Part shown: positions 11,451-24,380 of the stretch, piece after piece
How positions within the stretch are numbered: position 1 is the stretch's first letter
Layout of the letters: every line of letters begins with the position of its first letter
Assembly (NCBI RefSeq): GCF_030272615.1
Contig: NC_081414.1
Location: forward strand, 235,639,733-235,703,732
Direction of reading: 5' to 3'
DNA length: 64,000 bases
Source: Cryptomeria japonica
Lineage: Eukaryota; Streptophyta; Pinopsida; Cupressales; Cupressaceae
The notes under the pieces: generated by a model
Database searches by the model: none
What the model was told of the DNA's origin: nothing
What the model saw: only the letters and a program-made list of their open reading frames with translations
Translations under genes and position numbers: made by a program

Positions 11451-14400
11451 TAGTGAACCAACCCAACCCAATGGATTCTGACTTCAATCACCTATAGCCC
11501 ACTGACGATCCAAGAAGAAGTAGCTTCCGACATATACCACTTAGTGACCTTAGTGATATTGTCAGCTATCTTCTTCACAATCTTAGGTAACACCTGACAT
11601 CGATCATCCGCATGCTAGGTGAATGTCAGTGAACCCTCTTGATACAACAGTTAGCTCTAGTTACCGCTACCCGCATGGTAAGGCAATTACTCAAGAAGCC
11701 ATTACCGTATCAAATCCCGAATCACCCTTAGCAATCCTTCACATTGATGAACCCAATGAGTGCTGGCAATGGATTAGTCGGAAATCACCTGGTTCATGGA
11801 GGTGATGTTGCCTAGACTACCCTGGACATGATACAGTAATAGTTAGCAGGTTGAGTCATTGGGTCATGCCAATGGCCCAGACATCGATCATTAGCACGAT
11901 CCAACGACTGCCTGTCTCTGCATAAATATCTCGGCGGTTCATTCTTGTGGGGTCATACACATCAAGATTCACAACATTGGACAAATAGATATGTACCAAA
12001 TAATCAAGTAATTGAGGGGGCTATACCTCTAGTGTTTAACTTAACAGACACATGATGCAATTATAAAGAACCAACACAAGATGGCCTCATCTCATCCTAT
12101 ACCCTTAAGCCATTACTGACTGTATGGTAGTCAACCCATGTTCACTTCCTTGAACTTTCTATTCAATGGCACATTACATAATATTACGCTTTTTTTATTT
12201 TCTTAAATCCTTCATAATATTTTAATGCCTAATCAGCCTCATCTGAAGCCTACTAGGGAGGTAAAGTCAAAACGTTAGGAACAACTCCGAACCTTATAGT
12301 TATTCCCCCTTAGACCCTACCCCTATGGACTTGAGGTCATAGGGGCATCCTTCGCCCAAGGACCGCCTACGTGCCCACTTCCAAATGGGTCAAAGTCACA
12401 CGTAGTTCTCCTCCAATATTTCTCTCAATGGACGCCTATGCTAAAATTCCCCATAATCAATGTTTACAACTTGCATTAAGCATGATCAATATTTGGCTCC
12501 TACGGTCTTGAGACAATTGGTAACATTATGCCCACCATATCTTCATATAAAGATATACATTTCATAATATTAGAAGTAATAATATTCTTAATGTCTTGGT
12601 TTCAATTACCTATTAGGTAACCCATTTTTCCTATAATAGCCTAATTCTCAAATTAGATAATTTTGTACTTGACACATAACTAATGATTCTTGTAATTGAA
12701 AATACCAACATGGTAGGATACCCTCCATATCATAAGATGTTCTTGATACAATTTCCAATCCAAAGAACTCGGGTCTAAGCTCGTCCACAAATCCTATACT
12801 TGGATTTATTAAACAAAGCTTATATCATAAATTGTTTTTTCAGTCTTTAAAATTGTTGTCTTCAAGATAAGGATGTCATGTATATACCACAGTGGGTTAT
12901 CCAACTATGTGGAGGCATACATTAGTAATGATAAAATTTCTAAGTGATTATTACCAACATCATGCTCCCAATAGGTGAAAACACTATATTTGTTAAGTCT
13001 TCGTATTAAGATATTCTCATGATTTTATAATAATAATACTCTTTATCTTAGGAAATTTAATTACTATATTGTGCAAATCCATAATATCATAGCTCATGAT
13101 TATGTCCAACTAGATAAAATTTAACAAGTAACAATTATAAACTTAATAGCAATCAACACCATGTTTGATTTTCTATGCATCATAATTGCATGTTAGACAC
13201 AAATGATGGCTAGTCATGCATGATTGAAAGTAACATAATGCCAATGTATAACCCAAGCAAAGGATATGCTACACTTATTAATGCCGGTATATTTTATAAT
13301 CATTGTATCATCATATATTTAGATTGATAATACATAGGGTTACATAATATGTAAATCAACTTACCCTTTTCAAATTTGATCTAAACAACTAACATTCTAG
13401 TTTATTCATTACCCCTTTGACAACCAAAATTCATCAATACCTAAAATATTGTGACAATGCAATTATACTTCTCATTATTTCAATGTCAATGTCCACATAA
13501 TGTCATACCAACTTTGTGATAGTTTTCAAAGACAGCCCATAAATAAGATACTCATCTTCGCCCTTTTATTTTGTGGTTAATGAAGTCTTTCCATCATCCA
13601 GTAACTTTACCTTATATATCGAAGGATCTATGTCTAATTGCAAACCAAAACTCTAGTTCAACTTGCCATCACTCTCTAATATATATACCATTGTCTTTGA
13701 AAGAGTAGTAAAACTATTTAGCACAGTCAATGACATTTATAAAGAAGGGAAATGCTGCAATTATGTAGAATATTGTGAATGATGGTTGTTGAATTACAAT
13801 CACATATATGTATGCAATTATAGACAGAACAAGACTACCAAATTCTCAAACTCCACACAAAGTTATTGTAACATCGAAATACACAAATTGGTTGCAGCCA
13901 CTTTTCTTTAAAACACATATACAAAATGTAAAAACAAACGGAGTAGAATGACCTATGAGTGTTGTCCTAGCTTTCAATGCCTCTTCTCACGTGCTTGTCC
14001 AATTTATTTGCATGAATCCTTTCAGTCCTAGTCTCTCATGTCACTTTTGTTCATTATGTTTCCACTATTTTCTTTTTCTTCTGCACTATTTTGCTTCTTC
14101 ACGTACCTCTTCCAAGAGAAGCCTAAAATGGCATGTTACAGAGGGTTTCAACCTGTGACAAGTCACTCAACTATCATTCCAACACTCATTCCCACCTTCA
14201 ATAGCCATGCCTCAGGCTAAATCTTCCCATGCATTGTTCTTCACCCATTGACATCTTCTATTCTCGGTGTACGGCCTATGAGCACTTCTTCCACACTTAC
14301 AAAACGGCCTTGCTATATTATTCACGTCCCTCTACTGGTCTTTCTCCACATCCTGCACTATATTTGTTCCCTGCAGATGGAAGAATCGATCCTAAAACAG

Positions 14401-15217
14401 ATTAGGAACTTCATGCTTGCCTATTCTTTCCATTGGTCGATGGAAGTCCTTAGCCTCTTTACAATCTTTTATTCCAATATATTTATTTCCTACATTTTCT
14501 GTAACCCTTGCGATGCATGAGATCACAGTTCTTGGAGACATTTCACCCAACCTGGATGTGTCTCTTCACTAGGCTTGCCTTCTCTTCCCAAGCGCCTTTA
14601 CTTCTTGCCTCCATTGTAGTCGCCTCCTACTCTCCCTTCTTGCTCTCTCACAGCGTATTCTCCTCTCCACCATGAACATTCCCTTCTTTTCACCTTCTCC
14701 ACCCGATTTCTTCTTCCTTCAAAACCAACTCAGAACTGAAGAATGCGATTTTTGTTCCAAAAAGCATAGATGCCATGCCCTGCCAACTGCATGGCCATTC
14801 CTACCATACTGTCATTGAATGCCCTGATGGATGGTCACAGTTCGTCTGCAGGCCTTACTTAATTTTGGTCTACCTATTCATGTGAATGATCGAGGAAATG
14901 ATAGGGGCACCATTCCTCATTAATGGTGTAGTCTCCCTTCATGGTGATTATCATTCTTAAACTTGTATGGAGGCCCACACCTCCCGTCAACTCATCCATC
15001 CTGTACTTTTGAATGTCTTTTAATTATTTAAATTAATTATTCTTTCTATTCATCCTCAGTGACATGTGCATTGTAAGATGTCCCTTTAAACTTGAGAACA
15101 TGTGAATGAAAGACCTCAATTTCCTCCACCTTATTGAGAGTTGGTGGATTGATCTATTCCAACCAGGTATGTAATTATGTTTTTCCTTGTTAAAAAGTCA
15201 AAATATGTAAAAAGAAG
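11451..15217. other. Long gene-free stretch
   Basis: About 3.8 kb without recognisable coding sequence. The part up to 12,450 is less AT-rich and may be old LTR sequence, but no second copy is present. The remainder is AT-rich. Several open frames of 60-90 codons at 13,955-14,520 lack motifs and are probably chance. Confidence 0.4.
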
Positions 15218-15760
15218 ATGAAGTAGTGGAACAAGGATCACTTAAAGAATATCTTTGAACATAAGAAGGAAATTGAAGGTAAAGTGTAGGAGTTGAAATA
15301 ATAAGTTTTCATTGTTGGAATAGATCAACATATATTTCTTAAAGAAAAGGAAGTTATGTTGGAGTGTTGGATGCTCCTAGCTAAAGAGAAGGTGTTCTAG
15401 AGTTAAAAATCAAGAGAAATTTGGTTGAGAGATGGTGATAGAAGTTGTAAATACTTTTACAATGCAATCAAATAGAAGGTTCTGAAATAGAATTAGCAAG
15501 TTAAAACTAGTAGTTGAGATTGCCACTAAGGATCTACATAGTATAAAAAGGGAGGTAGTGAGATATTATCAAAAACTATTCAACAACTGGTATGGTTCTA
15601 ATCTAAACTCTCAAAACCAAATCCTAGTAAATATTCTAAAGGTAGTCTCAGATGATCATAATCAGTTGTTGCTAAATGACTTCTCAAAAAAGGAGATCAA
15701 AGAGGTCGTTATGCAACTCCACCCAAATAAAGCTCCTAGTTATAATGTTTTTTTTGGTCA
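15218..15760 (+). pseudogene. LINE ORF2 fragment: linker and start of reverse transcriptase
   Basis: Two frames together show the segment between endonuclease and RT of plant L1 LINEs: WNKDHLKNIFEHKKEIEGK, KSREIWLRDGDRSCKYFYNA (family pattern K-S-R-x-x-W-L-x-x-G-D-x-N-T-x-F-F-H), then YYQKLFNNW and FSKKEIKEVVMQLHPNKAPS (family pattern A-V-x-x-L-x-x-x-K-A-P-G). The match stops right after KAPS, before the catalytic RT motifs, so the polymerase core is missing. Many stops and at least one frameshift mark it as dead. It could come from the same insertion as the ORF1 fragment near 10 kb if that copy was split, but the endonuclease part is not seen. Confidence 0.7.
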
Positions 15761-17725
15761 GTGTCCTTCACAAGTGCTAGCATATAAGGATAACGTTAAG
15801 AAACCTCCCTGGGAAGATGATATAAACTATTGGCAAATATTTCCTTTTTTTGTGAAAAAATATTGGCAAATTTAATATCCCTTATTTTGACTAACATTGA
15901 GTTATACCAAAAAAATTATCATCCTTATTGAGGGTATATCTTCATACAATGACTTAATGAATATAAGGTTTTCACCCTTCTTGAGTATAACTGGGGTATT
16001 AGTTATAGTTAAAATAGTTTTAGAACTATCATTGTATGCCCCTTTAATATTAGAGGATTGTTATGTAGCTTTGATAAATATGTGACAATTTAATATGAAT
16101 ATTATAATTTATATCCTTGAATCCTATTGTAGCAATTCATTCTTAGCTGAAGTGTGTAAAAGGGTTGTAAAGAACCCATTTGAGTCCTTATGCATCCTAT
16201 CATGTGTATGTGAGGAATTGAATTGGAGTTTACTTGACCAATCTAAATAATAAGAGTTAAAAAATAAGGGCCATGACACATGACCATGCAAACAAACTTA
16301 ATTTATAGTGGATAAGTAAATCACTTTAGTCAATTAGATAATCATATAAGAGATTTTAGGATACTCATATTGAATTTGAAATAATTAAGGTGGCAGGGTC
16401 TAGTTGGATATTTCAATGTCTTTAGGTAGAGGTGTTGTAGATTTGGCTCATTAAATTGAGAATTGGGTTGAAATTCCTTGGTTGCTATTAAACTCTATCT
16501 CCTATATTGGGATTCACTTCAGGGGACCTCATTTAGATATGAAAGTTGATCATAATGATGCTTTCATTTTATTTGATATGAATGAATATGAAGTTGCTAT
16601 ATATATATATATATATAAAACCCTCTAGCTTATTATCCCTAACATAATATGATGCAATTATTATCATAAGATTTGGAATTAATAAATGCAGCATTACACC
16701 CTTTGTTGGAAACTCTAAATATTTGTGTACTAGTAAATTGAGCTATATCTAACAAGTCAACTTTTCAAGTTGAGAAATTATTAGACATAATTATGTGGTC
16801 AACTAAGCATGGGAAATTTATTGTAGTGATAATAGGTGTAATAATTTCCTATAATTATTTTTGTCCTCCTTCCCAGATGTAATAATTAAACATGCAACAT
16901 TTTTCTAGAATGATATTTGCCTACAAAGTTTTTAATATGACTAGAAGATATTTGCTGACTTCTTCAGAATAAGAACCACTATATTGGATCTATTATGTGA
17001 ACTTTAAATGGAAGTGAGTCCTATGTGCTTGCGTAAACCTAGGTAGTTCCATGCTGAGTAATTATTCTAGTCCCTTGTTGATACAAAGAATCTTTGGAGT
17101 GATCAAGTCAATTTTTGAATAATTTTGAAGGGGGGAAGAGGGGAGGGGAGGGGGGTGTTTGATTCAAGACCCCAAATTATCCTTAAGGGTAACTATTATA
17201 ACACATATTGCTAAATTATTAACTAGTGTTGTTAATTGAGAGGAAACCATAATGAAACCTTGATTATGGGATCATGTGTGTAGGTGTCCTTTGAGAGACT
17301 TGTGAGTCAAACTATGAAACCTTTGATAATATGCATAGATGAGCCACCAAAGCATAGGTTTGGTCCTTAGGTTCTTGTCCTTCTAAGAATTGTATTAAAT
17401 TCAATTATTTCTTTGCAATGTTATGGATTTTATGTCCCATTTTATAAATATGGTTATAATTTATTGACTAGTTGATCTATCTAAAATAATTATGGAACTT
17501 GACTTGATGATCATTTAATTAATTGTCAAATTGATCTTATGATGCACATCTAGTTGTATAGACATCTTGCAAACCTACAAGTATTGGAGATGGGGTAAGT
17601 ACACCGTGGTAAATGTGAGAGCAATACTTGGGACAGATATGGTACATTATGTCTTGTTAATTAAGCTAAATTTGTTATCATTTCAAAACTCATCCATCGT
17701 CAACTAGTTTCTAATTAAAATGTAT

Positions 17726-17726
<1 letters not shown>
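15761..17726. other. Gene-free AT-rich stretch
   Basis: Includes an (AT)n run near 16,598-16,618 and a G-rich patch near 17,128-17,158. No gene or element boundary identified. Confidence 0.45.
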
Positions 17727-17808
<82 letters not shown>

Positions 17809-17965
17809 CATACATGTGTGTGTGTATGTATATACATATATATACATACACAGACACACATGTATATATGTATGTTCACACACACACACACACACACACA
17901 CACAAATATATATGTATGTATGTAAATACATACATACATGTGTGTGTATGTATGTACATACATAT
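17727..17965. repeat. Compound microsatellite: (CA)40 then TG, AT and CA blocks
   Basis: A perfect CA tract fills 17,727-17,806. It is followed by GT-rich, AT-rich, a second CA-rich (about 17,876-17,904) and another GT-rich block up to the start of the copia LTR. Adjacent CA and TG blocks are self-complementary. Long open frames here are repeat artefacts. Confidence 0.95.
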
Positions 17966-18688
17966 TGTTGGAAAATTAAATATTTTTCTGAGTCTTTCCA
18001 TGCTCTCTCATCCACACCTACCCTATTAGGAGCAACCAAGAATAAATGTAGCATGCAAAGCAGAAGATTGATTTTGGGATTGCTTCCCAAACTTGCTCCT
18101 AACATTGCAGTGGCAACAACTAGTTGAATTTATTGTTGGTAGGTAAGTTTGAATTTGAATTTGAGGGGGATTTTTTGTGTGGACAACCCCAAGAAAAAGG
18201 GAAGAATGTTTCCCAATGTTAGATAGTTAATCAGAGTATGCAGTTCAACAAGAGGAATGTTTTTTGTTCTCTGAGTGATTCAGAGTTTGCAGCAACAATT
18301 GGGTGTTAGTTTGTGTTGAGAGTTATTGCTCTGAACATCGTGTGTCTCCTAACAAGTAGTTATTTCTCCAGACATTTTTAGCTCTAAGTTATTAGTGTCT
18401 GAGTAAGTGAGAGAGCTCTGAGAAGCTCCATAGTTTGTAAGAGAGCTTAGAGAAGCTCCATATTGTTTAGTGTTTAGGAGCAACTCCAGAATTCTGCAAA
18501 TTTGATTTGTAATTAGTAGTAGTTAGTAGTTACTTTATTTTCTGAATTTTTAGTTTATTTTGTAAAAGTAATCTCCGAGTTTAATAGAAAGAAAAGAAAT
18601 TGCATGTCTCCATCACTTTTTTATACTTCTACTATGTATTGCTAATGATTGACAAATTTGACTTGTAGTCTCAAGAGCTTGTTTTTGC
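17966..18688 (+). repeat. 5' LTR of C2 (right end approximate)
   Basis: Begins TGTTGGAAAATTAAA directly after the microsatellite. The right end is set by the primer site TTGGTATCAGAGCTCTG at 18,689-18,705. No CA dinucleotide sits exactly at that junction, so the end is approximate. The second LTR is not in the window. Confidence 0.65.
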
Positions 18689-18705
18689 TTGGTATCAGAG
18701 CTCTG
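18689..18705 (+). promoter_or_regulatory. Primer binding site of C2
   Basis: TTGGTATCAGAGCTCTG matches the plant initiator-Met tRNA primer site used by copia elements. Confidence 0.8.
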
Positions 18706-18839
18706 TATTTGAGAATCTTTATTTTTCCAATTTGGTATTAGAGAATTTTAATTTACTAATTCGATATAAGAGCTAGAGAGCCCTAAATCCTTGTGATTTT
18801 GGGCATTTTTAATTTTTTTTGGATACTGAGTTTTATTTT

Positions 18840-19069
18840 GTAGGAGACAGGGGTGGAGATGAAGGAAAGAGTTGGCAATAACCACCGTCCTTCAATGGAC
18901 AAAGTTGTGATGTTTGGGAAAAGAAGATGAAGACCATCATGTTTAAAAATGATTTGTGGGAGCTTGTGGTCAGTGGGTTTGTGGATACAACTAACCCAGC
19001 TCAATTTGCAACCCTCGCAAACCATCAAAAGACCCAATTGAGAGAGACAAGGAGGAAAGATGCAAAAGT
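18840..19069 (+). pseudogene. C2 gag, N-terminal fragment
   Basis: Copia Gag forms the particle that packages the element's RNA. The translation PPSFNGQSCDVWEKKMKTIM and KNDLWELVVSGFVD matches the start of plant copia Gag (F-x-G-x-x-Y-x-x-W, then the L-W-x-x-V segment), ending QLRETRRKDAK at the S1 insertion point. One TAA lies just upstream of PPSF. The rest of gag resumes at 20,820 in sense order, so S1 split a formerly continuous gene. Confidence 0.75.
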
Positions 19070-19435
19070 TGTTAGAGTAATCGAGTCTTTACTTGATTAA
19101 TTAAACGACAGTTGTTTAATTAATTAAGTTCCCCTTTATCTCTTTTACACTTAAGCTAACATTAGGTGCATAATAATTAATTTTTTTATTAATTATTATG
19201 TACAAGCCTAGGGTTTTCCCTCTTAGGGTTTCTTGACCTATTAGAGGTTGAATCTTTTCTTTTGTATCATTATTCTATTACACATTTTTGTGAATACAGA
19301 GCTCTCATTTTCTTGAGCATTTTCCTGTGTATTTGGTTTTTTCTCTGTTGCTTCTTTGCTTCTCCTTGTAACAGGTTTATTCAACTTGCAGAGATCATTT
19401 GGGCTCCTATGGTGTTGTATTTCTCAACTCTCACA
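19070..19435 (+). repeat. 5' LTR of S1
   Basis: 366 bp, TG...CA bounded, about 95% identical by eye to the right LTR, with many of the differences being transitions. Confidence 0.9.
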
Positions 19436-20453
19436 TGATATCAGAGCTGGACCTCATGGTGTTGGATTTTTTTTCCAATTTTTTTGTTTGACTGTACTTT
19501 TTTCTAGTAAAAGTGGGGTCACTTTTCTACACTTCCAGGGCCGTAGAATGAGCATCCGCACTTCGTTTTTCAAAAACTTTATATTTTATTCAGTTTTTTG
19601 TTTTTCAGCACTCTGGTGAATATCTTGGATGTTTCAGGTCCTGAGATCTCTTTCTTTGAGTAGGATGTCTCGGTTTTGGCTGTTCTTTTTGTTTCCAGTC
19701 TTCTTACCATTGTAGATTTTTATTTATGCACACGCACTGAGATAAAGTGCCATCATGCATTGTTTACTTGGGATCTTGCACATCTTGTGCCTTATTGTAC
19801 ATGCACTACTTATAACGTGCCATGGGGGGGTTGATGTTTGCCTTTGTTTGCCTTCTACCTTTGTCCAATGAGTGTTCCTTCCACGCCATTTGCCTCATGA
19901 TGTGTGTCAAGTGAGTGTTCCTTCCACGACACTATGTACTTTCTCAGCACCTTTGATGTTCCTGGTTCTTCATCATGCAGTTCTTGTTGGTTGTTCTTTT
20001 CAGTGTTCCTATCCCTCTCCCTTTTCAACATTATGGGGAGGTTTGTCCTGTTGGTTCTAATGCTTCTGTGGTTCGATTGATCAACTATTCAGGCTTTGGT
20101 TTCTCATGCCGTCTGTATCTTTGAGTTCATTTGTTTGCCCTTGTTCGCCATCTGATTCAAGTAGTGTCATTTTAGGGCACTGATGCAGATTACCGTCTTC
20201 TCTACCTGGTCATGTTCTATTCCAGTGGAGGATCTTCAGATCAGCAGTTACTCTTCAACAGTGTTTGCATCTATTTCATGCTTCAGTGGTGTTCTTCTTG
20301 CTTTTTCCCATGTGGTTTTCTCTATTTCCCTATTTCATAGAGATTTGGTTGTATTTGGTTACCTGACCAGTCCTTGTTGTCGGGACCCATCTTTCTTGCT
20401 TTTAGTAGTTGTTCTAGGTTTTAGCTTCTCCCTAAGTCTAGCTTAAGGGGGAG
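19436..20453 (+). other. S1 interior, no gene
   Basis: Starts with the primer site (19,436-19,450) and ends with the polypurine tract AAGGGGGAG (20,445-20,453). The interior is T-rich and holds a partial repeat GAGTGTTCCTTCCACG near 19,870 and 19,914. No gag or pol. Confidence 0.7.
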
Positions 20454-20819
20454 TGTTAGAGTAATCGGGTCTTTACTTGATTAATTAAATGACATTTGTT
20501 TAATTAATTAAGTTCTCCTTTATCTCTTTTACACTTAAGCTAACATTAGGTGCATAATAATTAATTTTTTTATTAATTATTATGTGCAAGTCTAGGGTTT
20601 TCCCTTTTAGGGTTTCTTGACCTATTAGAGGTTGAATCTTTTATTTTGTATCATTATTCTATTACACATCTTTGTGAATACAAAGCTCTCATCTTCTTGA
20701 GCATTTTCTTGTGTATTTGGTTTTTTCTCTGTTGCTTCCTTGATTCTCCTTGTAATAGGTTTATTTAGCTTGCAGAGATCATTTGGGCTCCTATGGTGTT
20801 GTATTTCTCAACTCTCACA
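20454..20819 (+). repeat. 3' LTR of S1
   Basis: 366 bp, the same length as the left LTR and directly preceded by the polypurine tract. It is followed by the intact target copy aaagc. Confidence 0.9.
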
Positions 20820-23128
20820 AAAGCCCTCAGTCTAATTGAGGTAGCCTTGACAGAGGCAGTATTTCCCAGAATAGCAACAACTAATTATGTCAAAGAAGCT
20901 TGGGAAATCCTCCAAACAAGCTATAAGGGACTGGAAAAAGTTAGATTGGTTAAACTCCATATGCTTCAGAGATTGAGACTCCTCAAATGAAGGATAGTGC
21001 TCATCTATTTTAGAATTTCACACAAGAGTCTCTAGTGTATTGAACTAGTTGAGGATAAATGGTGAAACCATGGAGGAACAAAGGATTGTAGATAAAATCC
21101 TTTGTAGTTTGCCCTCTAAGTTTGATGCAATCATCATTGCCATTGAAGAGGCCAAGGACCTCTCTACGTTGAAGGTGGATGAGTTAATGGGTTCTCTTCA
21201 AACCCATTAGCAATGCCTAAATAGGTCTGCTACATCTTCCCAGGAGCAAGATTTCAAAGCTCATGCCAATGCAAGAGGTAGGGGGAGAAAAAACAATGCT
21301 AGATAAAGCTCAAAAGGTAGAGGTCATGGGAACTCTTGACAAGAAAGTATTGGAGGAGATAGCTTAGGATGATCTCAAAGCCATGAGGGAGAGAGAAGCT
21401 CTTAGACTAGCTCTAGACAAGGCAAGAAAAAAAATAGTTTGAATCAGAGGCATGACAAGAGAAATGTTGAATGCTACTATTGTCATAAGTTTGAGAATTA
21501 TGCAAGTCATTGCTATAAAAAGTACAATAATAAGTCAAAGCAAAGTGCAAATGTGGCTGATGTGAATGTGGCTGAAAGTAATTAGTCCACAACCTTCATC
21601 ATGTGCAAAATTGGTGAAAAAGGCAGCCTTGAGGTTTGGTATTTGGAAAATGGTTGTAGTAACCACATGAGTGGCAGTGAAAGCTTGTTTTCTTTCATTG
21701 ATAAGAATTTTAAGTTTGAGATCAAGATGGGGAACAATGGAATAATTCCAGTTGTGGGCAAAGGATCTATTATGATCCAAACCAAGCAAGGTGATAAAAA
21801 GGAGATTGGGAATCTTTATTTTTCCCTCGATATAAAGCACAATCTCATGAGTGTGGACAACTGATCCAAATAGATACAAAGTGATGATGGAGAAGGGTGA
21901 ATGTGACAAGGATGGGAGTAATTGCAGCAATTCAAATGATAAAGAATCAGATGTTTTCATTAAGGATAGAGACACGTTTCTCTTCTCAGTCTATGGCTAC
22001 ACCTCCAAAGAAAAGAAAATGTCAATAATGCAACAATCAGCCTACAAGGCAGTCATTCAAGACCCCTCCAAGCTATGTAATCTCAAGTATGGACACTTAG
22101 GCTATGCTAGTTTAAGTTTATTGTCCAAGAAGAGAATAGTAGATGGTTTGCCAAAAATAGTAGATCCTAGTAGCAAGTGTGAGGCTCCCATTTTGGAAAA
22201 TTAACATAGGAAATACTTTCAATTAGGAAACTCTAGAAGGGTAAGAGCACCATTTAATTTGGTGCATACTAATTTGGTTGGCCCTATGCAAACCACATCC
22301 ATTGGCAAGAGCCAATATTTTATGTCCTTCATTGATGATTTTAGTCGTACAACATGGGTTTGTTTTTTGTAGCATAAGTATGAAGCATTTGATAAGTTTT
22401 TGTTGTTTAAATCCTAGGTTGAAAAGGAGAGTGGACATGTTATGAAGTTCCTAAGGTCATATCGTGGGGGAGAGTATACCTCTGATTCTTTTGTATTTTG
22501 TTGTAAACAAAATGGGATCAAGAAGGAGCTAACAACTGCTTATACTCCACAACAAAATGGAGTGGTTGAGAGGAAGAATGGAACCATCATGGAGATTGCA
22601 AGGAGCATGCTAAAGGCGAAGGAACTCTCAAATGAGTATTGGGAAGAGGTTGTAGAAACAACTATTTATTTGATAAATAGAAGTCCAACCAAGGTGATTT
22701 GGGACAAGATTCCATAAGAGGTATGGTCAAAATGCAAGTACATGGTTGAACACTTAAGAGTATTTGGGTCTGTGGCATATTCTCATGTGCCAAAGGATAA
22801 AAGGAAAAACTTGGATGACAAGGGAAAGAAGTGCATTTTCATGGGCTATAGTGTTGATTCCAAGGCATATATGTTGTATAAGCTTGTCACCAAGAAGATC
22901 ATCATTGGTAGATATGTGGAGTTCATTGAGAATGAGTCATTGGATGGCTCGGTGGATACCTCTTCATCCAACTCATGTCATGGATTTCCCATTGATGATG
23001 AAGATGATGAGTATCAAGAGAAGAAAGATTCTCAAGCAATAGATATGGGGAGCTCCAAATAGATCCTGACACAGACAGGCAGTTAAACAAGCTGTCTCAA
23101 AATTTAGTCTGAGGGAGCACCGAATAGC
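20820..23128 (+). pseudogene. C2 gag (rest), protease and integrase, decayed
   Basis: Order: Gag body (KEAWEILQTSYKGLEKVRLV), a zinc knuckle CYYCHKFENYASHC near 21,471 whose His has become Asn, protease, a GAG-pre-integrase block (LKYGHLGYASLSLL), then integrase. The protease site reads WYLENGCSNHMSG where the family has DSG. The integrase triad is damaged: VHTNLVGPM (D to N) and LRSYRGGEYTS (D to Y), while NGVVERKNG keeps its Glu. FGSVAYSHVPKDKRKNLDDK and FMGYSVDSKAYMLY mark the integrase C-terminal region. Multiple stops and frameshifts are present. Translation fades after about 23,062 and RT is absent. In life it would process the polyprotein and insert cDNA; this copy cannot. Confidence 0.85.
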
Positions 23129-24019
23129 TGATGTGGTAAAGGAAGGGAGATCCAATGAGGGACATCCACACCTTGCAGCCTAAACATAAACACCATACAA
23201 GATATACCGGTAACTGGTAACACCACCAGATAAAGCAGAAAAAGCAATCGATAACATCAGAAAATACATAACCGGTAAACAGTATGAACAATTCATATAA
23301 CAGTTTGAAGAATTACATATGCCACATGCTGGGCCAGAGCCCAGGAGTACAAACAATGCTTACAACACAAATATAAGATCCGCAGATCATCTACACATCA
23401 ATTCAGCCTCCGGTAACAGTTAACTGGTTAAACCCTAATCTGGACCTCAGTCCTTCTAGCTTCAGTCCTATCGGACCAGAACCTCGTCGGTTCTACATCT
23501 TCGCTAGATCTTGAACTTATGTCTTTTATCTTCTATCTCTCAAATTATTCACAAAACTTCTCTTTATACCGTTCGCAAATAATAACAACTTGATCAAGGA
23601 GGCCCAAAGACCAACCCATTCACAATGAAACATGCTAACGAAAACGTGTTGGCTAAGAACATCTCCAAAATTCTTAAAACATAATGTGATTCTCTGAGAA
23701 CGTCGAACAAGGCATAGGAAACATAAATCAATGATCCGCAAGTCACAAAAATCAATTGCAACCCGAAATCGTCTTCGCTCAACACACTGCAAGACTAACT
23801 GGTAAGAACACATCAACTGGGCCAATATCGGAATCAATATCTCACCAGAATCAAATCCAAATGCAATGAATCTCAAACATGATAAAGACAATGAACTCAA
23901 GGTGATAAATCCAAATGCACAATGCTAAACTCTCGAACATGACGAAATGCCACAATCTCCAAGCAACTCTATAGTTAACTGCTCAAACTGGTTTGAAATA
24001 CTCTGGTGCTCCTGCATCA
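23129..24019 (-). repeat. 3' LTR of T1 (complete)
   Basis: 891 bp; on the plus strand it starts TGATGTGGTAAAGG and ends GGTGCTCCTGCATCA. Its first ~460 bp match 24,381-24,840 closely. Confidence 0.8.
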
Positions 24020-24380
24020 GACTCTTGGGGTTAATTGAAAAGTGAGTCCCATCACTTGATCTGGTTTGGCAATCTATGAGTAGGTACTTGCAACTACCTC
24101 AGGGGGTTCGATGGTCTGACTTCAGGTTCTGGTTGCCTCTCCTTGGCGATCTACCGGTCCAACCTACAACCTGCCTCAATCAGCGATCTGTTCAAGTCTC
24201 CACCCACTAACTGCCTCAAGCTCAAGCTCTAGGATCAGAGATCTACCTGCAAACCTTGCTCTGCCTCACGTTCAGCAATCTGAACAAGTCCACAAGTTGC
24301 CTCAACTTCCTTTCCAACCAATCGATGCATAACCGGGTCTTCCTCTATCAATAGGTTCACAAACAAGCTCTGATACCATT
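24020..24380 (-). other. T1 interior, no gene
   Basis: 361 bp holding only the primer site complement GCTCTGATACCATT at its right end and repetitive CTGCCTCAA-type phrases. No ORF of note. Confidence 0.7.

Larger units (their letters stand above)
19070..20819 (+). mobile_element. S1: small non-autonomous LTR retrotransposon (1,750 bp)
   Basis: Two 366-bp LTRs (19,070-19,435 and 20,454-20,819) begin TGTTAGAGTAATCG and end CAACTCTCACA. TGATATCAGAGCTGG after the left LTR is a primer site, and AAGGGGGAG before the right LTR is a polypurine tract. The 1,018-bp interior has no recognisable coding sequence. Flanks are aaagt on the left and aaagc on the right. The C2 gag reads through as GAT GCA AAA GCC, so aaagc is the original target and the left copy has a C-to-T change. 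It must be mobilised in trans. Confidence 0.9.
17966..23128 (+). mobile_element. Ty1/copia retrotransposon C2, 5' part, interrupted by S1 and ended by T1
   Basis: The element starts with an LTR beginning TGTTGGAAAA and a methionine-type primer site, then runs through gag, protease and integrase. It is split inside gag by element S1 and stops at 23,128 where T1 begins. RT, RNase H and the 3' LTR are absent from the window. If T1 inserted cleanly, those parts should lie beyond the right edge. Confidence 0.8.

Noticed and set aside
13955-14520. Cluster of 60-90 codon open frames
   Set aside because: They overlap in different frames, have no motif or splice context, and the composition is that of the surrounding non-coding sequence.
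17704-18127. Long open frames on both strands over the CA/TG repeat
   Set aside because: They encode only His-Thr or Cys-Val alternation produced by the dinucleotide repeat.
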